Source: Calvatia gigantea (Eukaryota; Basidiomycota; Agaricomycetes; Agaricales; Lycoperdaceae). From it: a DNA stretch of 64,000 nucleotides. The stretch is from assembly GCA_025093985.1 (NCBI GenBank), contig JACAAK010000020.1, positions 167,798-231,797 of the forward strand. The letters are read 5' to 3'. The first letter of the stretch is position 1; each line of letters begins with the position of its first letter. The position numbers and the translations under genes are program-made. This document shows, piece after piece, positions 1 through 12,000 of this stretch. The notes beneath the pieces are model-generated. The model was not told the origin of the DNA. It saw nothing but the letters and a program-made list of their open reading frames with translations, and made no database searches.

Positions 1-2621
1 CGAGGTAATCAACAAACTTAGAAAGGCCAAGTATTTCAACAAACTTGATATCATCTGGGGATATAACAACGTTAGGATCAAGGAAGGAGACAAATGGAAA
101 GCTGCATTTCTCACCAACGAAGGGCTCTTCAAGCCAACAGTCATGTATTTTGGACTCAGCAACTCACCAGGAACCTTCTCCAGAATGATGACAAGCATCT
201 TCCATGACCTACTGCAGAATGGAGATATTGTGAACTATATGGATGACTTCGCCATTCCTGGTGACACCAAGGAGCAACTAAGAGAATGGACAGTACAGTT
301 TCTGGAGCATGCAGTACAATACAATCTGTGTTTCAAACAAACCAAATGCATCTTTGATGTAGAAGAAATCCCTATGTTAGGAGTCAAAGTAGGACATGGG
401 TGAATTGAAATGGAAGAAGAAAAGGTCAAATTGGTACAAGACTGGCCAGAGCTGAAAAACACAAAAGGAGTAGAAAGGTTTCTTGGCTTTGCCAACTACT
501 ATCGACATTTTATAATAAACTTCAGCAAGATCGCTGGACCACTAAACAAACTCAAGGGAGCAGCCACATGGGAATGGAACCAAGAACACCAAACAGCTTT
601 CGATCACCTTAAAAGATGCATCACTGAAGAACCTGTGTTAACCCTGCCACAAAGACAAGGGCAATTCAGGATAGAAGTCGACGCATCAGACTATGTGTTA
701 GGAGGTGTGCTATCCCAGTTACAGGAGGGCAAATGGCACCCAATTGCCTTCACATCACAAATGCTATCACCGGCAGAACATAATTATGAAATATACGACA
801 AGGAGCTACAGTACTAGCCATCATCCATGCCCTAAAGAAATAGAGACACTACCTGTTGGATGCGGAGGAAAAATTTGAAATCTGGACCTGACCACAAAAA
901 TTTGAAATACTACCGAGAACTGCAAAAGCTGAACGGACGACAAGCTCAATGATACCTACACCTACAGGATTACAACTTCACACTGTGACACATACCTGGG
1001 AAAACAAACACGAAGGCCAACTTATTATCATGAATCCACCTAATACCAGAGGAACAAGAAGACAAACTAGTCACTATGATCCAGGAAAGTTGGCTGCAAA
1101 AGGAGAACACTGATGACACAGTGCTCTTATGAGCAGAACTATTCCTCAAACCAACATTCCTAGAACAGATCTGAAACAAGCCCCAGTGCGAGACACAGTC
1201 CTCACCGAATTAAGAAAGCCAGAGTCCAAGCTTGCCAATGAACATGGAATCATCTACAGACAAAATAGCGCATACATCCCACCTGACCCAAAGCTACAAG
1301 AAGAAATCCTAACACAGTACCATGACATGCCAGATGTAGGCCACCTGGGCCAACACAGAATGATGGAACTAATCAGCCATGACTATTGGTGGCCAACAAT
1401 GTGAAAGGATGTGAAAAAATATATCCAAGGGTACCAAGCCTGCCAAAGGAATAAGACAAGAACAACACCACTCAAATCACTACTACACCCCCTCCCAGTC
1501 CCAAATGGACCTTGGGAAGAAATCAGCATTGATATGATCAGACCACTACTGGAGTCAAAAGGGAAAGATGCAATACTGGTTGTTGTAGACTGCTTCACAA
1601 AAATGATATGGCTTATAGTGACCACCACGGATGTTTCATCCAAGATATTGCAAAGATATATCGGGATGAAATATGGAAGCTACATGGACTACTGAGGAAA
1701 GTACTCAGTGACTGAGGACCTCAATTCACATCAGAATTCACCAAAGAACTATTCAAGGGGCTCAGCATAGAGCGCAACCTATCAACAGCATACCACCTAC
1801 AAACAGATGGCCAAACAGAATGCATCAACAGAGAAGTAGAAACATACATCCGCTTATACTGCAATTATAACCAGGACGACTGGGCAGAATGGCTCTCCAT
1901 TGCAGAATTTCAGTATAACAACAAACAGCATGGAGGAACCCAAGTAACACCATTCTTCCTAAACTACAGAAGAAACCCATGGAAAGGGAAAAACGAACTG
2001 CCAACAAACAACCCAGCAGCCACGGGTTTCCTAAAGGAGCTTCAGACTGCCTGAGATGATGCCTCATCAGCACTACAAGCATACCAAGAAAAGATGAAAC
2101 AGCAATATAACCATAATAAGACCCACACCAAAACATACCAAATAGGTGATGTAGTGTGGCTGGAGAACACAAACATCCATACCAATCAAGCATCAAAGAA
2201 GCTAGGCCAAAAATGGTATGGCCCTTTCCTTATTAAGGAGAAGATAGGAGAAGCGGCATATCGGCTAACATTGTCAGACAGATGGGCCATCCATGATGTA
2301 TTCAATGAGCAGCTCCTGTCACTAGCCCACAAGGCCAAGTTCCCAAGCCAGAAACAGCCATCAGCACCTGAACCGATCATCATCAACAATGAAGAGGAGT
2401 ATAAAGTAGAGGAAATCTATGGATAAAGGAAACATGGAAGGGGCTATCAATTCCTAGTCCACTGGAAGAGATACAGCAATGAAGAAGATACGTGGACAGT
2501 GGAATCCAACCTGGCAAATGCTCAGGACGCAATAGCAGACTACCAAAAGAGGCATCTGGAGGATACCCATAAAAAAGGGGGTAGAAGAAACAAAAAATCA
2601 TCACCAAACCAAAGAAACTAG
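1..2621 (+). pseudogene. Family A pol: RT (partial), RNase H, integrase, chromodomain
   Basis: This would encode the enzymes that copy the element RNA to DNA and insert it. Seen: RT palm with YMDD (236-247), the RT connection (LGFANYYRHF, about 480-510), RNase H with EVDASDY (about 674-696), an integrase core with ISIDMI carrying the first catalytic Asp (about 1525-1542), and GPFLIKEKIG in the integrase C-terminal region. A chromodomain lies at about 2390-2570 (FLVHWKRYSNEEDTW). The C-terminal tail is Lys/Arg-rich and the stop is at 2619-2621. At least six in-frame stops and some indels break it (for example near 402, 817 and 1404). The chromodomain assigns it to the chromovirus branch of Ty3/gypsy and would be expected to steer insertion into heterochromatin. 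Confidence 0.9.
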
Positions 2622-2627
2622 CCAAAC

Positions 2628-3618
2628 ATGCCTTCCTCCTAAGCCAACCATATCACTATTCATTCCCTCATCCACCCCAATCCAACCACAATCTCCCCCA
2701 CCCCCCTTCCAGAGCCAGGCAACAGCCAAGCACCTGCCCCTCAAGGCACTCACTATAACCTTGCCACCACGCCAGCCCCAGCACAGGGACTCCTCGAATC
2801 CTTACTAAAAGACATTGACAAGGCCACCAACAATGAAATAGAAACCATCACCACCCAAAATAAATGGCTAGTCATCAACAGGCACATTGCCCTTGCCACC
2901 ACATGCATCACTTTCACTGACATGTATGCAGGGTTCACCAATGCATCCTCATCCACCAATCAATACATCCCCACCATCTTCCAAGCCCTAGAACAATCCA
3001 CGCTGACACCCAGTGAGCAAGACCGTGTCCACAGTCTCCACAACTGTGTTGACCTCAGATTAGAAGTATTCAAACACCTTGACATCGCTGACATCTTCCT
3101 GGAGCTTGCCAACGTGGCCATGAACCTACTTAGACATGATAAGACCACCAAAGACCCAGAAATTGATGCCCTCGTTGACAGGATCCACAGCACCCTCTCT
3201 GAGCTCCACACCATGATCAACCCTGCACCACGGACCTGATCTGACATGCCCATGGATGAAGAAACAACTGTCTCTATGAAGGAAGAAGTCAACTCACTTC
3301 ACTGCTTCATAAAAACAATCACTCTGCCACAACTTGTATCGGTTTTTCTCCCTTCCACAAGATTCCACACTATGTTGCCAGGACAAGAAAAGGACCAACA
3401 CTACTGGAAATTGATAGTCAGGAACTATTGGGACAACTCCACTACAACTGACTTCCCATTCAATGGTGTCCCAGTCCCTATCTGTCAAGATGGTCAAAGC
3501 CACTTGCCTGACTTCTTCGCACAATCCAACGATAGAAAATACCTCATTGGAGCCACCAAGAAAGCCCTCACATCTGCCATAGTCAATGGCAACTTTGACA
3601 AAGCTTCCTGAGGCATGA
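2628..3618 (+). pseudogene. Family A ORF3, unknown function (sense, 3' of pol)
   Basis: The ATG lies 6 bp after the pol stop. The deduced product is about 330 residues, with a Ser/Pro-rich N-terminus, a mostly helical middle and a conserved end. The same gene is seen at 20325-21313, 38046-39037 and 63716 onward, so it is a regular part of the family. The fifth codon is TAA where another copy has CAA, further stops occur (for example about 3237), and an extra A near 3604 shifts the frame before the original stop. I recognise no domain. It sits where envelope genes sit in some gypsy elements, but I see no signal peptide, furin-like site or clear membrane anchor, so I do not call it env. Confidence 0.8.
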
Positions 3619-3636
3619 AGCCAAATTGGGGAGTAT

Positions 3637-3943
3637 TGTTATGAACTTTCACCTATTCTTACTTGCTCTGTACTTGTCTGCATTCTACTCCATCTTGTAC
3701 CTGTTTCACCTATTCTAGTCCAGTGATCTCCGGGTATTAACCCCCAGTAACTACCGCACCATTGTCATCGGACATTTCATGTAGTCATCTCCATCCATTC
3801 AACTGGATGTCTATTGTATTTAAGCATACATACATACTCTTGTATTCTGTATGCTTAACCATCTCTTGTTCTCTTTCCCTTACTTGCCCTCAAGTCTTAG
3901 CCTAAGTTGCAACCTGAGGTTTACTCAGACTAAGGTTGTAACA
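3637..3943 (+). repeat. Family A LTR A1 (3' LTR of copy 1)
   Basis: 307 bp, starting TGTTATGAAC and ending GTAACA. It shares structure with the other A LTRs: a TATTTAAG box, then about 34 nt later the predicted RNA start ATGCTTAACCA, then a CT-rich stretch and the conserved end. The left side abuts the purine tract after ORF3; the right side abuts a copia fragment. Confidence 0.93.
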
Positions 3944-5038
3944 TGGCATCTGGTGATGAAGGTTTATGCCAGGGTAATAGAGATGTGGGTGGAGAATATT
4001 TTAGTTTGGAAGGTGGAAAAGTCAGAGGTAAATGAACTGGTTCCTTAGGGGGAGGTGGAACATTTCCAGCATCATCCGGAGATGGCAGAAAAAGAGGTGG
4101 AACCTCTTTTCTTCTGTCTGACAGGTTTCTCTCTCCTCCATGATTCAGCCAGTTACTGCTATCCAGCACTGAACCGATGCATTTAGGGAAAAATCCCTTG
4201 TCAAATAAGATGTTTGGTGATATAAAGATCACATTGCCTGCCATGTACTGCATGAAGATATAGTTCTTAGAACCTTTATAACTGAGGAATATCATTATCT
4301 CAGACTTTGCAGACAATTTGTTCAGGTGGATTTCATTGGGTAGAAATATGTACATACCACATCTGAACACACAGATATGGGACAAGTCTGGCTTTTCCCT
4401 CAAATAACACTCAAAAGGTGTTTTCCACTGCAGATGCTGGACTAGCATATGATTGTATAAATGCACCACTGTATTCAACACAAATTCCCACCATGAGTCA
4501 GGTAGACATGCCTGTAGCCATATAGCTTGGGCTTTCTTGTGTAGGGTGTGGTTCAGTTGCTCTGCTTTCCCATTTTGCTGATGTGCATAGGGAGCAGTGG
4601 TCTCGTGGGTGATTCCACACACTGTGAGTCCTGCCAATAATTTCTCATTGATGTATTCTCCTCCATTATCAGTGCAAAGTCGTTTGACACACATGTCAGA
4701 GAGGTTCTCTAATGCGCTGATTAGCTCTATCAGCTTCTTAGAAGCCTCAGACTTCTTGCAAAGGGGGACTACATGTGTGTGAGAAGAGAAGTCATCTAAG
4801 AATGTCATAGCCCATTTATATTTATGGTAGCTAATGACAGGCAGTTCCAGCAAGTCTGAGTGACATAGCTCAAAGACTGCAGTGGCTCGCTTGGGGTTAA
4901 TTGGAAAGGGGTTATTATGTATTTCCCCTTGGCACAGCTGTCACAAATGTCTTTCTGAGAAGATGGGGCAGGAATCGACATAATACCCTCTATGTGCTTT
5001 GAAAGCTCAGAGAGTGCGCAATCCAAGGGATGTCCCAT
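3944..5038 (-). pseudogene. Copia-2 GAG-pre-integrase and integrase core
   Basis: The stretch 5038-4805 carries CDSCAKGK, typical of the GAG-pre-integrase zinc segment of copia. From 4853 down, FLDDFS, LCTDNGGEY and APYAHQQNGKAEQLN give the integrase core: the first Asp, the second Asp (DNGGEY) and the Glu of the DDE triad. The tail is Pro/Ser-rich, as in the linker before copia RT. The two parts are in different frames and the gene is cut by LTR A1. It cannot be functional. Confidence 0.85.
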
Positions 5039-5644
5039 TCAACAATGCCAATCAGTATAGTCAGGTAGGTGTAAAGCTAAGTATCTCACTTTCCAGCTTA
5101 GGTTCTCTAGCGGAATAAGCAAAAGATGAAGCACCACCAGTGCACTTCCAGCATACAGTATTTCACAATTTATGAAGTCTATACAACAATGTTTATGACG
5201 TAGTTCTACAGGAGGCAGACATATAGCTACATCTGCATAGGTGTTATGCCATTCTCTTTGGTGACCACCTGCTTGTCCTAGCTCATCCACGGAATTTCCA
5301 AAATGTCTTGCTCTGAGGCAGACAGACCTTGTGTCTGGATCGTCCCATCCCATCTGTTGACAGGACTGTACGTCTTCATTAATATCCTCAAAAGAGAAAT
5401 AGTCAGATGAAGTTACTGACCTGCACCCTTCATCGGATCTGTAGTTGGTATCCGAGTCACTGTCCTCAAGGATGGACTCCAGGACCAATTCCGAAACCTT
5501 TGGTGCCTGCTTCTTCTTGAGTGGCTTGGGTTTCTTGATAATTGCCAGCCTACTATACTCCAGTGCCAGCCACACGATCATGTCCTCCTCCCTTGTGACT
5601 ATGGAGGGTTTGACAGCTCCCATTGGGGTGTCAACCTCCATCAA
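5039..5644 (-). pseudogene. Copia-2 Gag-Pol linker and protease region
   Basis: A 201-codon open stretch lies between gag and the GAG-pre-integrase part. It contains an acidic Ser/Asp-rich linker (LEDSDSDTNYRSDE) and a block from about 5280 to 5110 with WHNTYADVAICLPP and CCIDFINCEILYAGS, in the position of the copia protease to GAG-pre-integrase transition. A canonical D-S/T-G active site is not evident, so the protease assignment rests on position. It is out of frame with both neighbours. Confidence 0.6.
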
Positions 5645-6905
5645 GTTGAATCACTTCCACATCTCCTCTGAACTTTTGCCCAATAAAAAAGTTGCATTGA
5701 GATGTTCATCCCACTTCTTCAGTGTGGTGACCTTAGCTTTCATTGAAGGTCTGTAATGGTGTTCGGGCTTGGGCACAGTAATGCATGATGCAAGTGGAGT
5801 GGCATTGCTGCCAGTGGCAGTGGATCCTGGAAGAAGCAGGAGACATCTTGACTCGACATGCTTCCTCCACAAGGGCATGAGTGGCTTGTGGCGGCTTTTC
5901 TCTAGCCTGTGACACAAAGTCCATGTCCTGGATATATCTGGAGGTGGCAGCATTGGCCTACACACCCTCCTTTCCCTTTTTCTTTCCCTTGCTGTGAGGG
6001 TGCCATCTATGCTTTTTGTCCTCGCCATTGTCACCAGAGGGCTTCTGCTGCTGCTGCTGCTGAGGCTACTGCTGGGGCTTTTTAGACCCTGAAGGCTGCT
6101 GCTGACCTTGTAGTTGCTGCCCACCTTGCTGCTAACCTTGGTGCTGCTGCTGCCCACCTCTTTGGTGTGGAGTAAAGTGTGCTCATTGTGCATGGGCCAT
6201 CTGGTTAGATGCATAAGTGGCAAGAATGCTGCTTTGGGCCTTGTCCCATGTCAACTCATGAAGTGACATATTCAAAGTGAGGAGTGTCTAAGCTATGTGG
6301 CTCAAAGACGGGTGGAGGGAGCGGAGAAGGATTATTGTTTCAATCTCTAGGGTGATGCCACTATTCATGGTGTCCAGCTGCCCAAAGATCTGCTGAAGCT
6401 CACTCAACTTGAGCAAGGGATCACCACCGAGTGGAATTTCAAATGTGATGGCACAAATAAATTTGTTGTACACCTATGCAGGCCCAGGTAAGCCATAAGA
6501 GCTGGCCAGCTGTAACCAGAGCATGCAAGCATTGCAAGCAGAGTGCTTCAGCATGCTATTGGGGAGAGTTGACTCAATCAACCCAAGCATGTGCATCCAG
6601 AGGTTGTTAGCCATCCTTACACTGCAGTGCTCATCCACAGTCATTGGGATTGGAGATCCCAGATGTAATGGATGGGCTGGTGAAGTGGAGGTCGCTGCAA
6701 CTGCAGGGTGGTCAGGACCATACAACTGCTCATACTATGGTGGTTCCACAGGAGCTCCAGAGAAATCCCATCTGGTCCAGGTACAGTTGTTCAAGGAGAT
6801 GCAGAAAGAGACCAGATGGTATAATTACCCATCCCAGTGAGGATGGGAAGCTACCTGCTAGGAGTTTGAACAAACCCCAGCAGAGCAGAGTTCAGCTTAG
6901 ACATA
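5645..6905 (-). pseudogene. Copia-2 gag, frameshifted
   Basis: The minus-strand reading starts near MSKLNSALLGF (about 6899), with GNYTIWSLS resembling the conserved copia Gag start where a Trp follows the substrate-like loop. LWMHMLGLIESTLPNS and FEIPLGGDPLLKLSELQQIF (6650-6400) form the capsid-like middle, followed by a Gln-rich segment encoded by CAG repeats (about 6040-6150) and a Lys-rich HSKGKKKGKE stretch. Stops and at least two frame changes interrupt it. I saw no intact zinc knuckle. Confidence 0.65.
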
Positions 6906-7085
6906 TCTAAGAAAGGGTAAACACGTGTTAGCATCATGTAGGACTGCAGTGCATATTGGTTTGCCAAACTGCTCTGAGACATCCAGAGTGCCATACTGGC
7001 CATCAGAGTGCCCACTGTCATGCCAGTTAGACTTGCATGGTGGGCACCTATTTTGTAAATGGACACTTAACATAGTGCCGTGACT

Positions 7086-7633
7086 TGTCATGACCCACAC
7101 ACATTCGCCCGCTCTCACCCACTTCCCCCGCTTGTAGTCATCGTTACCTTAGTCCGGCTGCATTGGGTTGCTCTTCATTCTTTCTGTCAGTCAGTCCGAT
7201 ATCCTGTTTTCTATATTAATCTCTATCCCCTTCAACTTCTCCACTATCGCCTTATAGTTAAAACTTGATTCCGGTGTCTTGTTAGGCGGCCGCCCTCAGT
7301 GGCCGTCCATTCTTCGTTCACCATTACTTTCGTACTTCCCGCTTTTTAGACTAGTATATAAACCTAGTCCCCACACTTGTAAATCCTTAGTCTGATTATC
7401 AACCACGATTACACCCTCTGATTCTGTTCCTCTCTGTCTCTGTTCCTCCGACCCTCTGACCCCACTCCCTCCTGAAATACGGACTTCGACGACAGCAGGA
7501 AGGCACAACACATATGTTGAAGCCGCTGAGTCCAAATCTCGTACTCGTCCGAATTCACCCGCTCCGTACGTTCTCACCCGACGTCACCTGGCGGCTAACC
7601 TTGGCCGATATCCCGCGTAACCTGATTGTAACA
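7086..7633 (+). repeat. Family B 5' LTR (B1)
   Basis: 548 bp, TGTCATGACC...TTGTAACA. It contains the TATA box TATATAAA (7355-7362) and, 34 nt after its start, AGTCTGATTAT (7389-7399), the predicted 5' end of the RNA. A U5 block with GTTGAAGCCGCTGAG resembles the U5 of family C, suggesting sister families. Confidence 0.95.
7355..7399 (+). promoter_or_regulatory. LTR promoter B: TATA box and predicted RNA start
   Basis: TATATAAA is followed 34 nt later by AGTCTGATTAT. The latter is the exact reverse complement of the segment 2 nt inside the LTR, so it should be the RNA 5' end used as self-primer. The same spacing is seen in families A, C and D. The start site is inferred, not measured. Confidence 0.75.
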
Positions 7634-7635
7634 GT

Positions 7636-7646
7636 ATAATCAGACT
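7636..7646 (+). promoter_or_regulatory. Self-priming primer-binding site, family B
   Basis: ATAATCAGACT begins 2 nt after the LTR end and pairs over all 11 nt with AGTCTGATTAT at 7389-7399. The 11-nt length equals that known for Tf1 of fission yeast. I did not notice a tRNA 3'-end complement here. Confidence 0.8.
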
Positions 7647-7688
7647 CCACTCCTCTGTCATTCCTTTGTCCCCTCACCACTGATTACT

Positions 7689-9080
7689 ATGCCTACCATG
7701 ACCACCAGGTTACAAACCGCTTCCAAAGCCCGGAAGGTTTCTGTTGCCAGAAGCCGGAAGGCCACCACACCACTTTCCTATGTCACCCCTCAACGCAAAG
7801 CTTCTCCTGTAGTAGCACTCCAAAGAACCCCCGTCAAAGAGGTCTTGCAGGAAGGGCCCGATCCTGATCATGAAAATGAGGAGGACTGGTTACCCGACCA
7901 AGGTGAGAACCAAAATCAGGACCCTTTCGATGAGGGACCCCCAGATCCTGGTGATGGTGACGATGGTGGTGACGATGGTGAAGCCCCTCCTGACAGTAAC
8001 GCCGGTGATGGCGGTGCCCCAAATCCACAACGCTGAGGATTGACAATGGCAGGATGCCATTGCGCTTTTGGCTGACAAGTTAGACGATCGGGCCCGTTCT
8101 CAGCCGCCCCAAGTACCCCGAACCCCCCGCACCAAGGCCCGTGAACCTAACATGTTCAGCGGTGCTAACCCCGAGGAACTCCATCAGTTCCTGTTCCAAT
8201 GTCAGGCTCTACTTTCGCTCCAACCCCTCGCTCTTCCCGACCGACAATAATAAGGTGAACTTCGCACTCACCTACTTGACTGATACTGCTCTCTGATGGT
8301 TCAAAACAGCTATCGACCAAGAGGAGACTCTTGGCACTGTCCACCTGTGGACCTCCGACTGGGACCTTTTTGTTCTAGAGCTGAAAACCAATTTCGGGAT
8401 TGCAGACCCGCACGGCGAATCCGCCGAGCTCCTAGACAACCTTCGGATGAAACACTCCGACAAAATCACCAACTACAACATCGAGTTCATGCGGCTGTCG
8501 TCACAGCTCAATTGGAATGACGAGGTGCTCTGCCACCAATACTACAAAGGGCTCCTGGATCGTCTCCAGGACTCCCTGTCCAGTCGCCCCACTGGTAAGC
8601 CCACCACCTTTCGTCCTAATGCGGGAGATTACTCTCCTCTTCGATAACCGTTATTGGGAGCATCAGCACGAAAAGACTTGGGCAAAGTTGGCCGCTGAAA
8701 CAGCGTCCGCTTCTATCAGCAGGAGGCCTGGCCAGAATCCCGTCCTCTTCCACCAACAACACCTACAACACCAGCAGCACCAGCAACAAGCCCAACAACA
8801 CCAGCAACAAGGGCAACAACTCCAAACCCCTGACATCCACTACTACCCCCTCTTCCACCTCGAAGTCCACTTCGTCGGCGAAGCCTGATTTGACCGACAA
8901 GCTCGGCAAGGACGGCAAGCTGACCACCGATGAGTGCAAATGGCACTTGGACAACAACCTCTGTCTGTTCTGCAGAAACACAGGACACAAGGTGAGTGAG
9001 TGCAGGAAGAAAGCTGCCTCAGGCCGTGAAGGCTGTGGCCCGACTCGCTGAGGCAGTCGATAGGAACTCTGATAAGAGTT
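7689..9080 (+). pseudogene. Family B gag
   Basis: The ATG at 7689 starts MPTMTTRLQTASKAR, then a basic N-terminus, an acidic Asp/Gly-rich stretch (about 7860-8030), a capsid-like retrotransposon Gag domain (8100-8660, with ELKTNFGIADPHGESAELL and YNIEFMRLSSQLNW), a Gln-rich stretch (8750-8820) and one CCHC zinc knuckle CLFCRNTGHKVSEC (about 8960-9005). A stop near 8034 and frame changes near 8220, 8640 and 8880 break the frame. Gag would form the particle and package RNA. Alignment with the family C gag at 48921-50499 supports the order. Confidence 0.88.
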
Positions 9081-12000
9081 TGGGAAACTAAGTAGCGGTC
9101 CTCGAGACTCTGCACTAGCTGAGGACTGCATTGTACTCACTTGTGCCACAGAGTGTTTCTGACTCAACACAGTCCGCTCTTTCTGATCCCAACTCCTTTC
9201 AACTATCTATCTCCTCCTCGCTCATCTGCTCCCCCTCCGATACCCATTTCAAGGCCCTCATTGATAGTGGCTCTACACACTGCTTCGTGGATATTGACTT
9301 TATCCACTCTCATGACCTCCCGACCTCACCCATTCCTCCTGTTGAGCTCCTGTCTTTTTGACAGGTTCTTCTAGTGCCTTTATTACTGAACTTGCGAAAA
9401 TCCCTGTCACCTTTGGCTGTGGTGAATCTATGACTCTGGACTTCTTCGTCACTCGACTCGACTCTTCTTGCTCCATGGTTCTGGGATACAACTGGCTCAC
9501 CCGCTACAATCTGTTGATTGACTGGGCCTTGGGCAGTATTACTTTCCGACCACCACAGCTCGAAATTCCTGTCACTCCTCCCTGTGTTGCGACTGCCACT
9601 GCTGCGTCCACACATTCCTCGGTGCCCATTTCGGCCGCACCCGCTCCCATAGATCCACAGTCCTCTCTGCCCTCTGGCTCCATACTGTCCCCACATTTCC
9701 CTGGTGAACGCTGTTGCATTCCTGCGCGCCACGCAGCATTCCTAGTTCAGTTCAATTCAGTCTTAACCTTCAACAACCCTGTCGATGTCAGCCACTTTGG
9801 CCACCATCAATGAGGAACCCGATGATTGGTCTAACATCCCTGAAGCATATCGCGAGTTTGCTGACGTTTTCAGTAAAGCAAAGGCCGACATACTTGCCGA
9901 ACATAGACCCTATGACCTCCAAATCAATCTGGAAGAAAGTGGCCAACCTCCCGTTGGTACCATCTACTCTCTGTCCCAGACTGAACTGGAGGCCCTCTGT
10001 GAATTCATAGAGGAAAACCTTGCCATTGGCTTCATCTGCCCTTCCAACTCCCCTCATGGAGCTCCAGTTCTTTTTGTCAAGAAGAAGGATGGCTCCCTCC
10101 GACTCTGTGTCGACTTCCGAGGTCTCAACTGTATCACGAAGAAGGATCGCTATCCTCTTCCGCTCATATCTGACCTACTCGACTCTCCACACAAAGCCCG
10201 CATTTACACCAAGATCGACCTCCTGCCATGCTTACCATCTCGTTCACGTTGCGGCTGGTGATGAATGGAAGATGGCCTTTCGGACCCACTACGGCTCGTT
10301 CGAATGGCTTGTTATGCCCTTTGGCCTCACTAACGCACCTGCTGCTTTCCAGCGGTTCATGAACGACATCTTCAAGGATCTCCTAGATGTTTGCGTTACG
10401 GTCTATCTTGACGATATCCTCATCTACTCTGACAACCTCAGCAACCACCGCAAGCAGGTTAAAGATGTATTAAAGCGGCTCTGCAAACATGGCCTCTACG
10501 CCCACGCAGATAAGTGTGAGTTCGAATCCGATACCGTTGAATACCTTGGATACTGTCCTCTCTCCCAAAGGTCTCAGAATGTCTGAGGAAAAGGTCAAGA
10601 TCATCCAGGACTGGCCCAAACCAAAGAAGGTCAAGGACATACAGTCTTTCCTCGGCTTCGCCAACTTCTACCGTCGCTTCATCTACAACTACTCTGAACA
10701 TTGTTGTCCCACTGACCCGCCTCACCCGAAAGGGCATGGTGTGGAAGTTCGGCGATGACTGTCGAGAAGCTTTCAGATCATTGAAGGACACCTTTATCTC
10801 AGCACCTGTCCTCACTCACTGGATACCCAACGCTCAGATTATTGTCGAGACAGACGCATCTGACTACGCGCTAGCAGCCATCCTCTCCATCATTACCGAG
10901 GATGGTGAAGTTCACCCCATGGCATTCCACTCCCGCACCTTCAGTCCAGGCCAAGCTGAATTATGATACCCACGACAAGGAACTCCTGGCTATATTTGAA
11001 GCTTTCAGGATTTGGCGGCACTACTTCGAAGGTGCCCCTCTTGCGATTGATGTTGTTACTGATCACAAGAATCTAGAATACTTCTGTACCACGAAAATCC
11101 TCACCCGCCGACAAGCCCGCTGGTCCGAGTTCCTCTCCCAGTTCAACCTCATGATTCGCTTTCGCCCTGGCTGACTGGGAACAAAACCCGACACTCTTAC
11201 TAGACGATGGGACATCTACCCTAAAGGGGGGAATAATGACTACTGCTACGGTCAATCCTCACAACTTCAGACCCATCTTTACTCATGAACAGCTTTCAGC
11301 CTCTGTCCATGCTACATACCTATATGCCCCTTCCCTTCGTGCAGCCACGATCATTGACCTTGAATCAACTCCACTCTGATATCCTCTCAGCTCTCCTGCT
11401 TGACCCGTCCACAGCCGCTCACATAGCTAAACCAGAAGGACGATGGTCCATCGACTTGGCTGGTTTTCTCCGCCTTGATGACAGGATCTATGTCCCTGAT
11501 GCTAACAAGTTACGACTTTGAGTCTTACAGTACAAACATGATCACATCCTCTCTGGCCACTTTGGTCAGAACAAGACTCTTGAACTCGTCCGCAGAGACT
11601 ACACTTGGCCCGACATCCAGTTGGCTGTCAAGGACTTCTGTAAGTCATGCGTCACTTGTATGCGATCTAAACCGCAGCGCCACAGGCCATACGGACTTCT
11701 CAAGCAACTCCCCATCCCTGAACGACCCTGGAACTCTATCTCTATAGACTTCATTGAGAAGCTTCCTACCTCCTCCTGAGTTCGATACTATCCTCGTTAT
11801 CGTCAACAGACTCACTAAACAATCCCTGTTCATTCCTATCCACAACACGATCACATCGGCCGAGTTGGCCCAACTATTCGTCATTCATGTATTCTTGAAG
11901 CACAGTGTTTCCCGAACACGTCACGTCTGATCGTGGTTCTGAGTTCGTCTCGCACTTCTTCTGGTTGCTTGGAAAAGCACTGGACATGAAGTTGCATTTC

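Larger units (their letters stand above)
1..3943 (+). mobile_element. Ty3/gypsy family A element, copy 1 (5' part outside window)
   Basis: The segment runs from inside reverse transcriptase through RNase H, integrase and chromodomain to a family-specific ORF3, a short purine tract (about 3626-3634) and a 307-bp LTR. The same order recurs at 16459-21638, 37720-40036 (inverted) and 60226-64000, which fixes the boundaries. The LTR ends TG...CA. The 5' LTR and gag lie left of the window, so target duplications cannot be tested. Several stops replace Arg or Gln codons, so this copy cannot make its own proteins. Confidence 0.93.
3944..7085 (-). mobile_element. Ty1/copia element copia-2, truncated relic
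   Basis: Read on the minus strand, the order is Gag, protease region, GAG-pre-integrase and integrase, which is the Ty1/copia order. It is cut at 3944 by LTR A1 before reverse transcriptase, and no RT-RNase H for it occurs in the window. The right limit is LTR B1. The roughly 180 bp next to B1 (6905-7085) are 5' leader or part of another copia gag: a poor CX2C...H-like stretch is visible but not convincing. No LTR for this copy was identified. Confidence 0.82.

Noticed and set aside
1..2621. Stops in pol as programmed recoding (alternative code or readthrough)
   Set aside because: They fall at different places in each copy and mostly equal CGA to TGA or CAA/CAG to TAA/TAG changes, as expected of decay.
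2628..3618. Family A ORF3 as an envelope protein
   Set aside because: Position fits, but no signal peptide, cleavage site or convincing membrane anchor is visible in any copy.
6900..7077. A second zinc knuckle of copia-1 gag left of LTR B1 (CPPCKSNWHDSGH-like)
   Set aside because: The spacing does not fit CX2CX4HX4C and the continuity with 14807 cannot be shown without a reference copy.
7086..7633. Classical RIP as cause of decay
   Set aside because: RIP in ascomycetes prefers CpA; here 12 of 13 LTR differences are at CpG.
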